NCBI GenBank assembly: GCA_964195005.1
Contig: CAXMOO010000141.1
Span: 1-6,447 of the forward strand
DNA: 6,447 nucleotides
Origin: JAUXLW01 sp964195005
GTDB lineage: Bacteria; Actinomycetota; Acidimicrobiia; Spongiisociales; SHLN01
Direction of reading: 5' to 3'
Below the pieces are notes generated by a model. It made no database searches, was not told the DNA's origin, and saw nothing but the letters and a program-made list of their open reading frames with translations. Below are positions 1-6,069 of this stretch, in pieces; positions within the stretch are counted from its first letter, which is position 1; each line of letters opens with the position of its first letter. The translations under genes and the position numbers were made by a program.

Positions 1-447
1 GGCTAGGACGGCCTCGGGCACAGGAGTGACCATCTCGGCACCGACAGGAAGCAGGAATGCGGCCATCAGGCCGGCGGCCCACGAGATGAGATCCACCGGA
101 TAGGTACGCAGCCATCCGAAAGTAATTCGCCACATCCCCTCGAGGGACAAGAGGAAGGGGATGGAGCGGTCCCGGCCGGCGCTCACAAGGTCTCCGATCA
201 CGGCCTGACGTACAACGAAGTACTGAATGATGACCATTACCAGCAGCGTCACGATGACGGAGAAGACCTGGGCGGCAGGCCCGCGGTTGAAGGGTTCCAG
301 GCGGGTGGCTGCTCCAGCCAGGACCCCCACCAGGATGGCAGGAATGGCGCGTTCGAGATCGGCGGCTATGGCGATGAGCAGCCACAGGGCGCCTCCTATG
401 AGGGCGCCGATGAAGCTGAGCACGAATGCGCGGATCGGATAGATCAT
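1..447 (-). CDS. Partial multi-pass membrane protein, family not recognised
   Basis: An open frame of 149 codons runs without a stop from an ATG at 447-445 to the left edge, so the C-terminus is missing. The translation starts MIYPIRAFVLSFIGALIGG. It has hydrophobic stretches at about residues 6-27, 35-49 and 60-76, a more polar segment around 82-100, and another hydrophobic stretch at about 120-135. This fits an integral membrane protein with three or four helices. The glycine/alanine-rich second stretch (ILVGVLAGAATR) followed by a Q-starting hydrophobic helix recalls the many small uncharacterised bacterial membrane proteins with a G-x3-G-x-A-x-R motif, but I cannot name a family. The in-frame codon two upstream of the ATG is TAA, so this is the furthest possible start. 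There is no Shine-Dalgarno sequence. It is transcribed divergently from dnaE2, 76 bp away. No function is proposed. Confidence 0.72.
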   Translation of the reverse strand, partial: MIYPIRAFVLSFIGALIGGALWLLIAIAADLERAIPAILVGVLAGAATRLEPFNRGPAAQVFSVIVTLLVMVIIQYFVVRQAVIGDLVSAGRDRSIPFLLSLEGMWRITFGWLRTYPVDLISWAAGLMAAFLLPVGAEMVTPVPEAVLA

Positions 448-488
448 GGGTTAAAGACGTCCAAACGGTAGTGAAACTTTAGGACCGT

Positions 489-524
489 TTGACACTGACC
501 GAACATATGTTCGATAATGTGAAA
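489..524 (+). promoter_or_regulatory. Predicted sigma-70-type, LexA-controlled promoter of dnaE2
   Basis: A perfect -35 hexamer TTGACA lies at 489-494 and a -10 hexamer GATAAT at 513-518, with an 18-bp spacer. A start point 6-7 bases after the -10 falls on or next to the A of the dnaE2 ATG at 524, so the mRNA should be leaderless or nearly so. There is no purine-rich ribosome-binding site before the ATG, which agrees. The LexA box fills most of the spacer, so bound repressor would block RNA polymerase. The promoter elements are seen directly; the start point and repression are inferred. Confidence 0.8.
499..514. promoter_or_regulatory. LexA-binding SOS box
   Basis: CCGAACATATGTTCGA contains the perfect 12-bp palindrome GAACATATGTTC at 501-512 (14 bp with the flanking C and G). 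It matches the Gram-positive/actinobacterial SOS consensus GAAC-N4-GTTC. Against the longer mycobacterial form TCGAAC-N4-GTTCGA it has one mismatch, C for T at the first base. It sits between the -35 and -10 hexamers and touches the -10. dnaE2 genes are classically LexA-regulated, so box and gene support each other. Confidence 0.9.
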
Positions 525-3500
525 TGCCCTATGCCGAGCTGCACTGTCACAGCAACTTCAGTTTTCTCGACGGCGCCTCGCACCCGGCCGATCTGGTAAA
601 GCGAGCTGCGGAGCTGGGTTACGAAGCTCTGGCCGTCACCGACCACGACGGTTTCTACGGTGCAGTTCAATTCAGCCTGGCGGCAGCTGCGGCGGGGCTG
701 CCCATCGTCTACGGAGCGGAAGTTGGTTTGAATATTGGCCTGGCAGGGGCGAGTGACAACCCGATACCGGGGCCGGGGGAGGATCCGCAGAGTGCTCAGA
801 GCCCCAATACCAAGCGGCGCGGACGGATTCGTCAGATGCACGGCTCGAAGCCAATGGGAGAAGACATCAGCGACCACCTTGTCTTACTGGCCGGTTCACC
901 CGCCGGTTACGCAGCCCTGGGACGTCTCATCACCCGGGCCCAGTTCCGGGGGGAGAAAGATCGTCCGGTGTACGACTGGGATGACCTGGCGGAAGCGGCC
1001 GGCCAGGATATGATTGCCCTCACCGGTTGCCATCTGGGAGCCGTTCCGCGGGCAGCGGCCGCCGGCGACGTTATCGGCGTGCGCCGGGAAGCTTCCCGTT
1101 TGCGGGAGATCTTTGCCGGCCGTCTCTTCATCGAATTGTGGCATCACGCCATGCCCGAGGACGACCCGCGTAACGAGCTGCTGGCTGAGGTTGCCGGGCA
1201 TCTCAAGATTCCACTGGTCGCCACCAACAACGTCCACTATCACGATCGGGCCGACGCCGATTTGTCAGAGGTCTTGAGCGCCATTGCCGGTCGCCGCGAT
1301 CTGGACGCGGCCGATGGTTTCCGCCCTGCCACCGATGAGCGCTATCTGAAGTCTCCCGCCGAGATGGAGCGCCGATTTGCTCGTTTCCCGGGAGCGGTGA
1401 CGACCGCAGCTCGGCTCGGGCGCGAGCTGGCTTTCGATTTGCGGCTGGTAGCTCCTCGCTTGCCCGACTTTCCGATGCCGGGGCATTTTCGAACTGAGAT
1501 GGAGTATCTCCGCCACCTGGTGATGGAAGGTGCCGGGGAGATCTATCCCGATGGGGTGGGGGGAGTGGAACAGGCGGCGGCCATCCGCCTGGAACACGAG
1601 CTCGGGGTCATCGAGGAGCTCGGGTTCCCCGGTTACTTCCTGGTGGTGTGGGATCTGGTGCAGTTCGCCAAATCGCGCGATATCTACTGCCAGATCCGCG
1701 GGTCGGGGGCGGACTCGGCGGTGTGCCGCTGCATCGGTCTCACCAGGGTGGATCCAATTCGGCTTCACCTGCCGTTCGAGCGCTTCCTGTCAGAGGAGCG
1801 GGGGCGGCCCCCCGACATTGATGTCGATTTCGAAGCCGAACGTCGCGAAGAAGTGATCCAGTACTGCTACCAGCGCTACGGGCGGGAGCGGGCGGCCATG
1901 GTGGCGAACGTCATCACTTATCGGGCCCGTTCTGTCCTGCAAGATGTCGGCAAGTCTTTCGGCCTCACCCAGGCTCAGGTCAACGGATTGACCAAGTATC
2001 TCGACACTCGCAACCCACAGGCCATCGCCGACCATGTGAAGTTGCCGCCGGGGCTCACCGCCGACCTCATCTACGACGTCTGTCACCGACTCGACGGCTT
2101 CCCTCGCCATCTCGGAATCCACTCCGGTGGGGTGGTGATCGCCGACCGATCTCTGCACGAGGTGGTGCCGCTCGAGTGGGGCCGCATGAAAGACCGCTCA
2201 GTGCTTCAGTGGGACAAAGACGATTGTGCAGCCATCGGGATCGTCAAGTTCGACCTGCTGGGCCTTGGCATGCTCAACGCCTTACATCTCACCGTCGATG
2301 TGATCCGCCATACCCAGGGAGTGGAGCTCGACCTGGCCACCATTCCGCAAGAGCCGGTTATCTACGAGATGCTCACTAAGGCCGACACCATCGGGGTGTT
2401 TCAAGTGGAGTCCAGGGCGCAGATGGCGACTCTGCCCAGGATGAAGCCGAAGACTTTCTACGATCTGGCCATTGAAGTGGCTTTGATTCGTCCCGGGCCA
2501 ATTCAGGGCCACTCGGTCCACCCCTTCCTCAAGCGCCGCAATGGTGAGGCTCCAGTGGTGTATCCCCATCCGCTCGCCGAGCCCATACTCGAGAAGACCC
2601 TCGGCGTACCGGTTTTCCAGGAGCAGCTGATGGAGCTGGCCAGAGTGTGTGCCGGGTTTACCGGAGGCCAGGCCGACCGGCTGCGAATGGCGATGTCGTC
2701 TAAGCGCAGTGTCGAAAACATGGAGAAGTTGCGTAGTGAGCTGTACGAGGGCATGACGGCCAATGGGATCAGCGGGCCGGCCGCCGACGAGATTTGGGAG
2801 AAGCTGCAGGGTTTCGCCTCGTTCGGCTTTCCCGAGAGCCACTCGGTGAGCTTTGCCTACATTGTCTATGCCTCGTCGTGGCTCAAATACCACTGGCCCA
2901 CGGAGTTCTTATGCGGGCTTCTCAATGCCCAGCCGATGGGTTTCTACAGTCCCAATTCCCTGGCCCAGGACGCTCAACGTCATGGGGTGGTGGTGTTGGG
3001 CCCGGATGTCAACCGGTCGCAATACGACTGCACGGTGGAACCGGTTGCGGCCGATCCTGATGATGTCGTCACTTACTACGGAATGAAGTGGCGCCGGGGG
3101 CGGGGGCCGGCGGGAGACCCCTTGCGGCCGGCCGGCGGCCTGCGAATGGGGCTGCGTTACGTTCGCAATCTGGGAGATGCCGAGATCACTCGCATCGAAG
3201 CTGCCCGCCAGTTCGGCGATGAGTTCTCGTCCATTGAGGATCTGGCGCAGCGGACCGGCTTGCCGGTAGATGCGCTCGAGGGCCTGGCCGCGGCAGGGGC
3301 TTTGACCTCCATCGGGATTGGGCGGCGGGAGGGGATTTGGGCGGCGGGTGCTGTCGCCGCACTCGGTCCCGACCGCCTGCCCCTGGCGGTGGGAGTCGAC
3401 GCTCCTCCGTTGCCGGGGATGAGCGAGTTGGAAGAGATGCAGGCGGATCTGTGGGGAACCGGAGTATCACGCCGCCACCCGGTGGAGTTCGTGAGAGAAC

Positions 3501-3829
3501 AATTGAGCGAATTGGGTTGCCTGACGGTGGCGGAAGCGTTGGCTGTCAGAGGTCATGGCAAACGGGCGCGGATAGGGGGAATTGTGATTCATCGACAACG
3601 CCCTGGAACCGCCAACGGGGTCATGTTCTTCAATTTGGAAGACGAAACCGGCCTGCTCAACATCGTGGTGCTGCCTCCGGTGTGGGAAGCACAAAAAGAG
3701 GTGGCGCGGAAGGAAGTGGGTCTGGTGATCGATGGGGTCCTGGAATACCGGGACGGGGTCACCAACCTGGTGGCCCACCGGTTCGAGCCCCTGGTGGTGG
3801 AAAAGGTGAAGACTCGGGACTTTCGATAG
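524..3829 (+). CDS. dnaE2: Error-prone DNA polymerase DnaE2 (ImuC)
   Basis: This is a C-family (DnaE-type) polymerase alpha subunit of the error-prone class. In known systems it works with ImuA' and ImuB in translesion synthesis and SOS mutagenesis. The 1101 residues match the usual full length of about 1050-1100. The N-terminal PHP domain opens with HCHSNFSFLDG (H7, H9) and TDHDG (D40, H41, D42), with further conserved blocks at IELWHH (E204) and TNNVHYH (235-240). The polymerase core carries PDIDVDF, with D433 and D435 matching E. coli DnaE D401/D403, and the third catalytic aspartate D577 in KFDLLGL. The DnaE2-typical FGFPESHS, SSWLKYHWPTEFLCGLLNAQ and QPMGFYSP segments follow, then a helix-hairpin-helix-like region (about 900-945) and an OB fold (about 1015-1090). 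The protein ends in TRDFR, close to the usual SRDFR. Compared with the M. tuberculosis protein as I recall it, there is extra sequence at about 70-116 in the PHP domain and about 845-872 before the HhH. In-frame TAA at 515 makes ATG 524 the first possible start. Monocistronic here, under its own SOS promoter. Confidence 0.96.
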   Translation: MPYAELHCHSNFSFLDGASHPADLVKRAAELGYEALAVTDHDGFYGAVQFSLAAAAAGLPIVYGAEVGLNIGLAGASDNPIPGPGEDPQSAQSPNTKRRGRIRQMHGSKPMGEDISDHLVLLAGSPAGYAALGRLITRAQFRGEKDRPVYDWDDLAEAAGQDMIALTGCHLGAVPRAAAAGDVIGVRREASRLREIFAGRLFIELWHHAMPEDDPRNELLAEVAGHLKIPLVATNNVHYHDRADADLSEVLSAIAGRRDLDAADGFRPATDERYLKSPAEMERRFARFPGAVTTAARLGRELAFDLRLVAPRLPDFPMPGHFRTEMEYLRHLVMEGAGEIYPDGVGGVEQAAAIRLEHELGVIEELGFPGYFLVVWDLVQFAKSRDIYCQIRGSGADSAVCRCIGLTRVDPIRLHLPFERFLSEERGRPPDIDVDFEAERREEVIQYCYQRYGRERAAMVANVITYRARSVLQDVGKSFGLTQAQVNGLTKYLDTRNPQAIADHVKLPPGLTADLIYDVCHRLDGFPRHLGIHSGGVVIADRSLHEVVPLEWGRMKDRSVLQWDKDDCAAIGIVKFDLLGLGMLNALHLTVDVIRHTQGVELDLATIPQEPVIYEMLTKADTIGVFQVESRAQMATLPRMKPKTFYDLAIEVALIRPGPIQGHSVHPFLKRRNGEAPVVYPHPLAEPILEKTLGVPVFQEQLMELARVCAGFTGGQADRLRMAMSSKRSVENMEKLRSELYEGMTANGISGPAADEIWEKLQGFASFGFPESHSVSFAYIVYASSWLKYHWPTEFLCGLLNAQPMGFYSPNSLAQDAQRHGVVVLGPDVNRSQYDCTVEPVAADPDDVVTYYGMKWRRGRGPAGDPLRPAGGLRMGLRYVRNLGDAEITRIEAARQFGDEFSSIEDLAQRTGLPVDALEGLAAAGALTSIGIGRREGIWAAGAVAALGPDRLPLAVGVDAPPLPGMSELEEMQADLWGTGVSRRHPVEFVREQLSELGCLTVAEALAVRGHGKRARIGGIVIHRQRPGTANGVMFFNLEDETGLLNIVVLPPVWEAQKEVARKEVGLVIDGVLEYRDGVTNLVAHRFEPLVVEKVKTRDFR

Positions 3830-3840
3830 GGAGGTCGGGC

Positions 3841-3867
3841 TCCTCTCCCACGAAGTGTGGGAGGGGG
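3841..3867 (+). terminator. Strong hairpin 12 bp after dnaE2, probable terminator
   Basis: The core CTCCCAC (3845-3851), loop GAAGT, GTGGGAG (3857-3863) is a perfect 7-bp stem. It extends outward to 11 pairs (3841-3851 with 3857-3867) if two G-T wobbles are allowed. It lies directly after the dnaE2 stop. A G-rich run follows instead of the T tract of a classical intrinsic terminator, so it may be a U-tract-less actinobacterial terminator, an mRNA 3'-end stabiliser, or part of a repeat. Confidence 0.6.
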
Positions 3868-4146
3868 GTGGGCCAACAACGGCGATGGTGAGTGAGCTTG
3901 ACTCATGAGAAGATGGTTGCTTGGCAATGGGCGTACTTCGCGTGGTACCCAACAATTCCCGGCTAGGTCGGGCATTGTGTGCCTTGGTGGTTCGGGGCGG
4001 GTCGTGACCCGATCGTGCGTCAACCACCGGCGTGGTGATCGGTTTCCCCAGGGCACCGTTGGTGGTTTGACCCCACCCCTGCTCGCTTCGCTCGCTTTCC
4101 CTTCCCACTGCTCCATGTATGGACCGGTGGCATAGGTAACCGGTGT
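3868..4146. other. Non-coding stretch rich in short hairpins
   Basis: No convincing gene lies here. Open frames in it are low-complexity, rich in Arg, Ser and Pro, with no recognisable domain. Short inverted repeats follow one another: TGAGT/ACTCA (3889-3893 with 3901-3905), TTGC/GCAA (3917-3920 with 3924-3927), a bulged GG-GTAC/GTAC-CC (3930-3950), CCCG/CGGG (3958-3961 with 3969-3972), and CGGGTC/GACCCG (3998-4003 with 4006-4011). The last is nested in a 7-bp pairing GGTGGTT/AACCACC (3986-3992 with 4022-4028). The same AACCACC can instead pair with a second GGTGGTT at 4061-4067. The segment also holds the 15-mer GCTCGCTTCGCTCGC at 4081-4095 and two ACCGGT palindromes at 4123-4128 and 4139-4144. 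It could be a structured RNA, an interspersed repeat, or chance structure in GC-rich DNA. Confidence 0.35.
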
Positions 4147-4239
4147 GTGGAGAGATCGGTAATGGTCGCGTCGAGGGCCGACCGTTCCTCGAACCCTTCG
4201 AGGAGTTCGTCCGATCAGCCGGGCCTTGAGAACACCGCC

Positions 4240-4350
4240 CGGTCGACCGGAATGTCAATGGTCGTCACGTTCGACAATCCCGAAGAGCAGACCCTCGCCG
4301 TCTGCCTGCTGCCCGGCCACTACGAGGCTGGGATGACGACAGCCCTCTAG
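4240..4350 (+). pseudogene. C-terminal remnant of a cupredoxin (type I copper protein)
   Basis: The frame ending in TAG at 4348-4350 reads VVTFDNPEEQTLAV then CLLPGHYEAGM then TTAL. The spacing C-x4-H-x4-M (Cys codon 4303-4305, His 4318-4320, Met 4333-4335) is the C-terminal copper-ligand loop of plastocyanin/sulfocyanin-like cupredoxins, and the preceding hydrophobic strand also fits the fold. An intact domain needs roughly 90-120 residues, including an upstream ligand His, and usually a signal peptide. Upstream the frame turns into Ser/Arg-rich sequence (4147 to about 4239) with no cupredoxin character, and I found no continuation in the other two forward frames. Starts at GTG 4147 or ATG 4252 would give only 67 or 33 residues. 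I read it as a decayed or deleted gene; a short expressed peptide is possible but unlikely. Confidence 0.6.
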
Positions 4351-4371
4351 GACCGACTGGGGTTCTACGCT

Positions 4372-4392
4372 GACTGCCGACTGCCGATTGCC
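4372..4392. repeat. Three tandem 7-bp units
   Basis: GACTGCC, GACTGCC and GATTGCC follow directly at 4372-4378, 4379-4385 and 4386-4392, just upstream of the gene starting at 4408. The third unit has one change. The array covers the place where a -35 element would lie for that gene. It may be a small operator-like array or simple slippage. Confidence 0.5.
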
Positions 4393-4395
4393 TCC

Positions 4396-4408
4396 TACTG
4401 TTCTCCCA
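4396..4408 (+). promoter_or_regulatory. Candidate -10 element for a leaderless start of the FG-GAP gene
   Basis: TACTGT (4396-4401) fits the TANNNT form of actinobacterial -10 elements. Six bases separate it from the ATG at 4408, which would put the transcription start at or beside the start codon. No ribosome-binding site is visible and no good -35 is present. The same geometry before the other two forward genes is the main support. Confidence 0.4.
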
Positions 4409-6018
4409 TGTCCCCCGCGGCACCGGATCCAGTCGCCAATCGCAGCTTCCTCATCAAGTTGGCCGCTGCCATCACCCTGTCGCTCGTAGTCGGCAGCGGC
4501 CTGCTGGCTCTAGTGCTGGTGTTGCTAAATGAGCCCGACGACGCACTGGCCAACGCTGATCCCGGAAGGACTGCTGAAACTCTTTACGAGTGGGAAGGAC
4601 CGATTCCCCCGTTCACCGATGTGACCGAGCTCTGGGGCCTCGCTGAATGGCGCAATACCTCCGAGCGCAATGCCAGCGGGGGAGTGGTTTTGATCGATCT
4701 CGATCAGGATGGATTCCTCGACGTGGCGCTGGCCGGCGGTGAGCCGGAGGTCTATTTCGGAAACGGCGGGGTATTCACCCTGGCATCCGGCGATCTATCC
4801 ATGGACGCTGTGGCGTTGACGGCGGGCGACCTCGACGGTGACGGGCGGCTAGATCTCGTGTTCGGAGCCGATGGCAGGGAGGACGTCATCGTCTGGGGAG
4901 GGGAGTGGCTCGACGACCGCGACCTGGACCAGGCTGAAATCTCGAGCCTGGCGAGCGGTGAGCCCACCACAGGGGTGCTGATTGCCGATCTCACCGGAGA
5001 CGGGTTAGCCGATCTTCTCCGACTCGGTTACGGCGATCGCCGGCCATCCGCCGACGTGATCTACCAACAGGTGACGCCCCGGCAGTTTGTGGGCGTGCCG
5101 CTGCCCGATAGTGAACGCCGTTCCCTGGCGGCAGAGGTCGCCCAACTCGACGATGCCGGGGGGCCCGACGTCTGGGTTACCCGCGATGTCGGCTGGCGGG
5201 ACGGGGGCGACTCGATCTACAGCCGCCGGGGGAGTATCTGGACCGACATTGCCCCCGGGCTTGGAGCGGCGTTGGAGATCGACGGAATGGGGGTCACTCT
5301 GGCCGATTTGAGTGGCGATGCCGAGCTCGATGCGTATCTGTCCGACCTCGGAGAAAATGACTTTCTGGAGTGGATCCCTGAGTCTGGCTACGCGCCGACG
5401 GCGGCGTCCGGGGCCGGTCGGATCCGACCGCCGGGTGCCCCGGTAGGGCTGATCTCCAGCACGTGGGCATCGGGAGTTGCCGACCTCAATCTCGACGGTG
5501 TCCTCGACCTGGTGGCAGTGAATGGCGGGTTCCCCGGCCAGGCGGTAGCCAACAAGGTGCCCGGCACTGCGATCGTGGATGATGATCCTCCCGCCATCCT
5601 GCTGGGCCTTGGCGATGGTCGATATGCCGACGTATGGGCCGCCCTGGGGCTGGAGTGGCATGGCGCCGGCCGCGGGCTGGCGCTGGGGGATCTGGACGGT
5701 GATGGAGATGTCGATCTCGCTATCACCACTCGCGACGAGGGGTTAACTGTTCTCCGCAACGATGCGGCGTCGCCGGGCTCTCTCATCGCCCTCGAGTCGA
5801 CTTGCGATGGAGCCGGCGTTGAGGTGACCGTCGAGACTTCCGTCGGGAACTACCACTTGCTGGCGGCCCCCCACACGTTCCTGGGACGGCACGCCCCCGG
5901 GGTCATCGTTGGAGGCGAAGTCCTCGAGGTGCGGCTCGTTGCTGCCGACGGGCGACAATTCTCATTGTCATCACCCTCTGGTTCGAGCACGCTCGTAGGC
6001 TGCCGCGACCTCAGATGA
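4408..6018 (+). CDS. Membrane-anchored FG-GAP/VCBS repeat protein, ASPIC/UnbV (CRTAC1)-like
   Basis: The 536-residue product has a short N-terminus with R12 and K17, one hydrophobic helix at about 18-40, and a long region predicted to lie outside the membrane. That region opens with PPFTDVTELWGLAEW, resembling the 'FTDVTEEAGL' start of CRTAC1/ASPIC-UnbV proteins. It then carries six aspartate-rich loops: DLDQDGFLD (97), DLDGDGRLD (141), DLTGDGLAD (194), DLSGDAELD (300), DLNLDGVLD (359) and DLDGDGDVD (428). Loops of this DxDxDGxxD type bind calcium in FG-GAP beta-propellers. The fourth has Ala in place of Gly. The last 75 or so residues (GAGVEVTVE ... VLEVRLVAADGRQF) look like a diverged ASPIC/UnbV domain. 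Likely role: extracytoplasmic adhesion, binding or scaffolding; the ligand is unknown. ATG 4408 is the only ATG, GTG or TTG start after the in-frame stop at 4348. The next gene begins 50 bp downstream on the same strand. Confidence 0.85.
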   Translation: MSPAAPDPVANRSFLIKLAAAITLSLVVGSGLLALVLVLLNEPDDALANADPGRTAETLYEWEGPIPPFTDVTELWGLAEWRNTSERNASGGVVLIDLDQDGFLDVALAGGEPEVYFGNGGVFTLASGDLSMDAVALTAGDLDGDGRLDLVFGADGREDVIVWGGEWLDDRDLDQAEISSLASGEPTTGVLIADLTGDGLADLLRLGYGDRRPSADVIYQQVTPRQFVGVPLPDSERRSLAAEVAQLDDAGGPDVWVTRDVGWRDGGDSIYSRRGSIWTDIAPGLGAALEIDGMGVTLADLSGDAELDAYLSDLGENDFLEWIPESGYAPTAASGAGRIRPPGAPVGLISSTWASGVADLNLDGVLDLVAVNGGFPGQAVANKVPGTAIVDDDPPAILLGLGDGRYADVWAALGLEWHGAGRGLALGDLDGDGDVDLAITTRDEGLTVLRNDAASPGSLIALESTCDGAGVEVTVETSVGNYHLLAAPHTFLGRHAPGVIVGGEVLEVRLVAADGRQFSLSSPSGSSTLVGCRDLR

Positions 6019-6028
6019 CTAGACCATT

Positions 6029-6047
6029 ACCACGAAAAGTGGTTTCG
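6029..6047 (+). terminator. Weak hairpin between the two repeat-protein genes
   Basis: ACCAC (6029-6033), loop GAAAA, GTGGT (6039-6043) forms a 5-bp stem, with TTTCGG following. An alternative stem CGAAA (6033-6037) with TTTCG (6043-6047) overlaps it, so only one can form. It lies 10 bases after the stop at 6018 and may be a weak terminator or attenuator; there is no T tract. Confidence 0.35.
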
Positions 6048-6056
6048 GTGGGCGGT

Positions 6057-6069
6057 TAAGGTACATACG
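6057..6069 (+). promoter_or_regulatory. Candidate -10 element for a leaderless GTG start
   Basis: TAAGGT (6057-6062) fits TANNNT and ends six bases before the GTG at 6069, the same spacing as before the 4408 gene. There is no Shine-Dalgarno sequence and no clear -35. It suggests that this gene has its own promoter instead of relying on read-through from the gene before it. Confidence 0.45.

Noticed and set aside
227..442. Plus-strand 71-codon frame at the left end
   Set aside because: Antisense to the minus-strand membrane protein, whose hydrophobic pattern is far more protein-like; this one is Met/Arg/Ala/Ser-rich noise.
2282..2893. Minus-strand open frame of 203 codons inside dnaE2
   Set aside because: Fully antisense to the conserved polymerase core; its composition mirrors dnaE2 codon bias.
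4081..4095. GCTCGCTTCGCTCGC as a REP-type palindrome
   Set aside because: It is a direct repeat of GCTCGC around TTC, not an inverted repeat, and cannot form a real stem.
3905..4135. Plus-strand 76-codon frame in the gap after dnaE2
   Set aside because: No start signal, no domain and shuffled-looking composition; the DNA is better explained as structured non-coding sequence.
4123..4144. Two ACCGGT palindromes 16 bp apart as an operator pair
   Set aside because: Six-base palindromes are frequent in GC-rich DNA, and no start or promoter is placed suitably for them.
3467..4258. Minus-strand open frame of 263 codons across the dnaE2 3' end and the gap
   Set aside because: It overlaps about 360 bp of dnaE2 antisense, is rich in Ser, Arg, Pro and His, has no domain, and reflects stop-poor GC-rich DNA.
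3830..4407. tRNA or other standard RNA gene in the gap
   Set aside because: No T-loop GTTCRANNC block with matching acceptor stem and no recognisable riboswitch or RNase P core was found by eye.
5005..5661. Minus-strand open frame of 218 codons inside the FG-GAP gene
   Set aside because: Fully antisense to a gene with six clear aspartate loops; no independent domain features.
4147..6018. Cupredoxin remnant fused in frame to the FG-GAP protein
   Set aside because: They share a reading frame, but a TAG at 4348 and 19 unconserved codons separate them, and the ATG at 4408 is followed at once by a good membrane anchor. A shared frame has a one-in-three chance.
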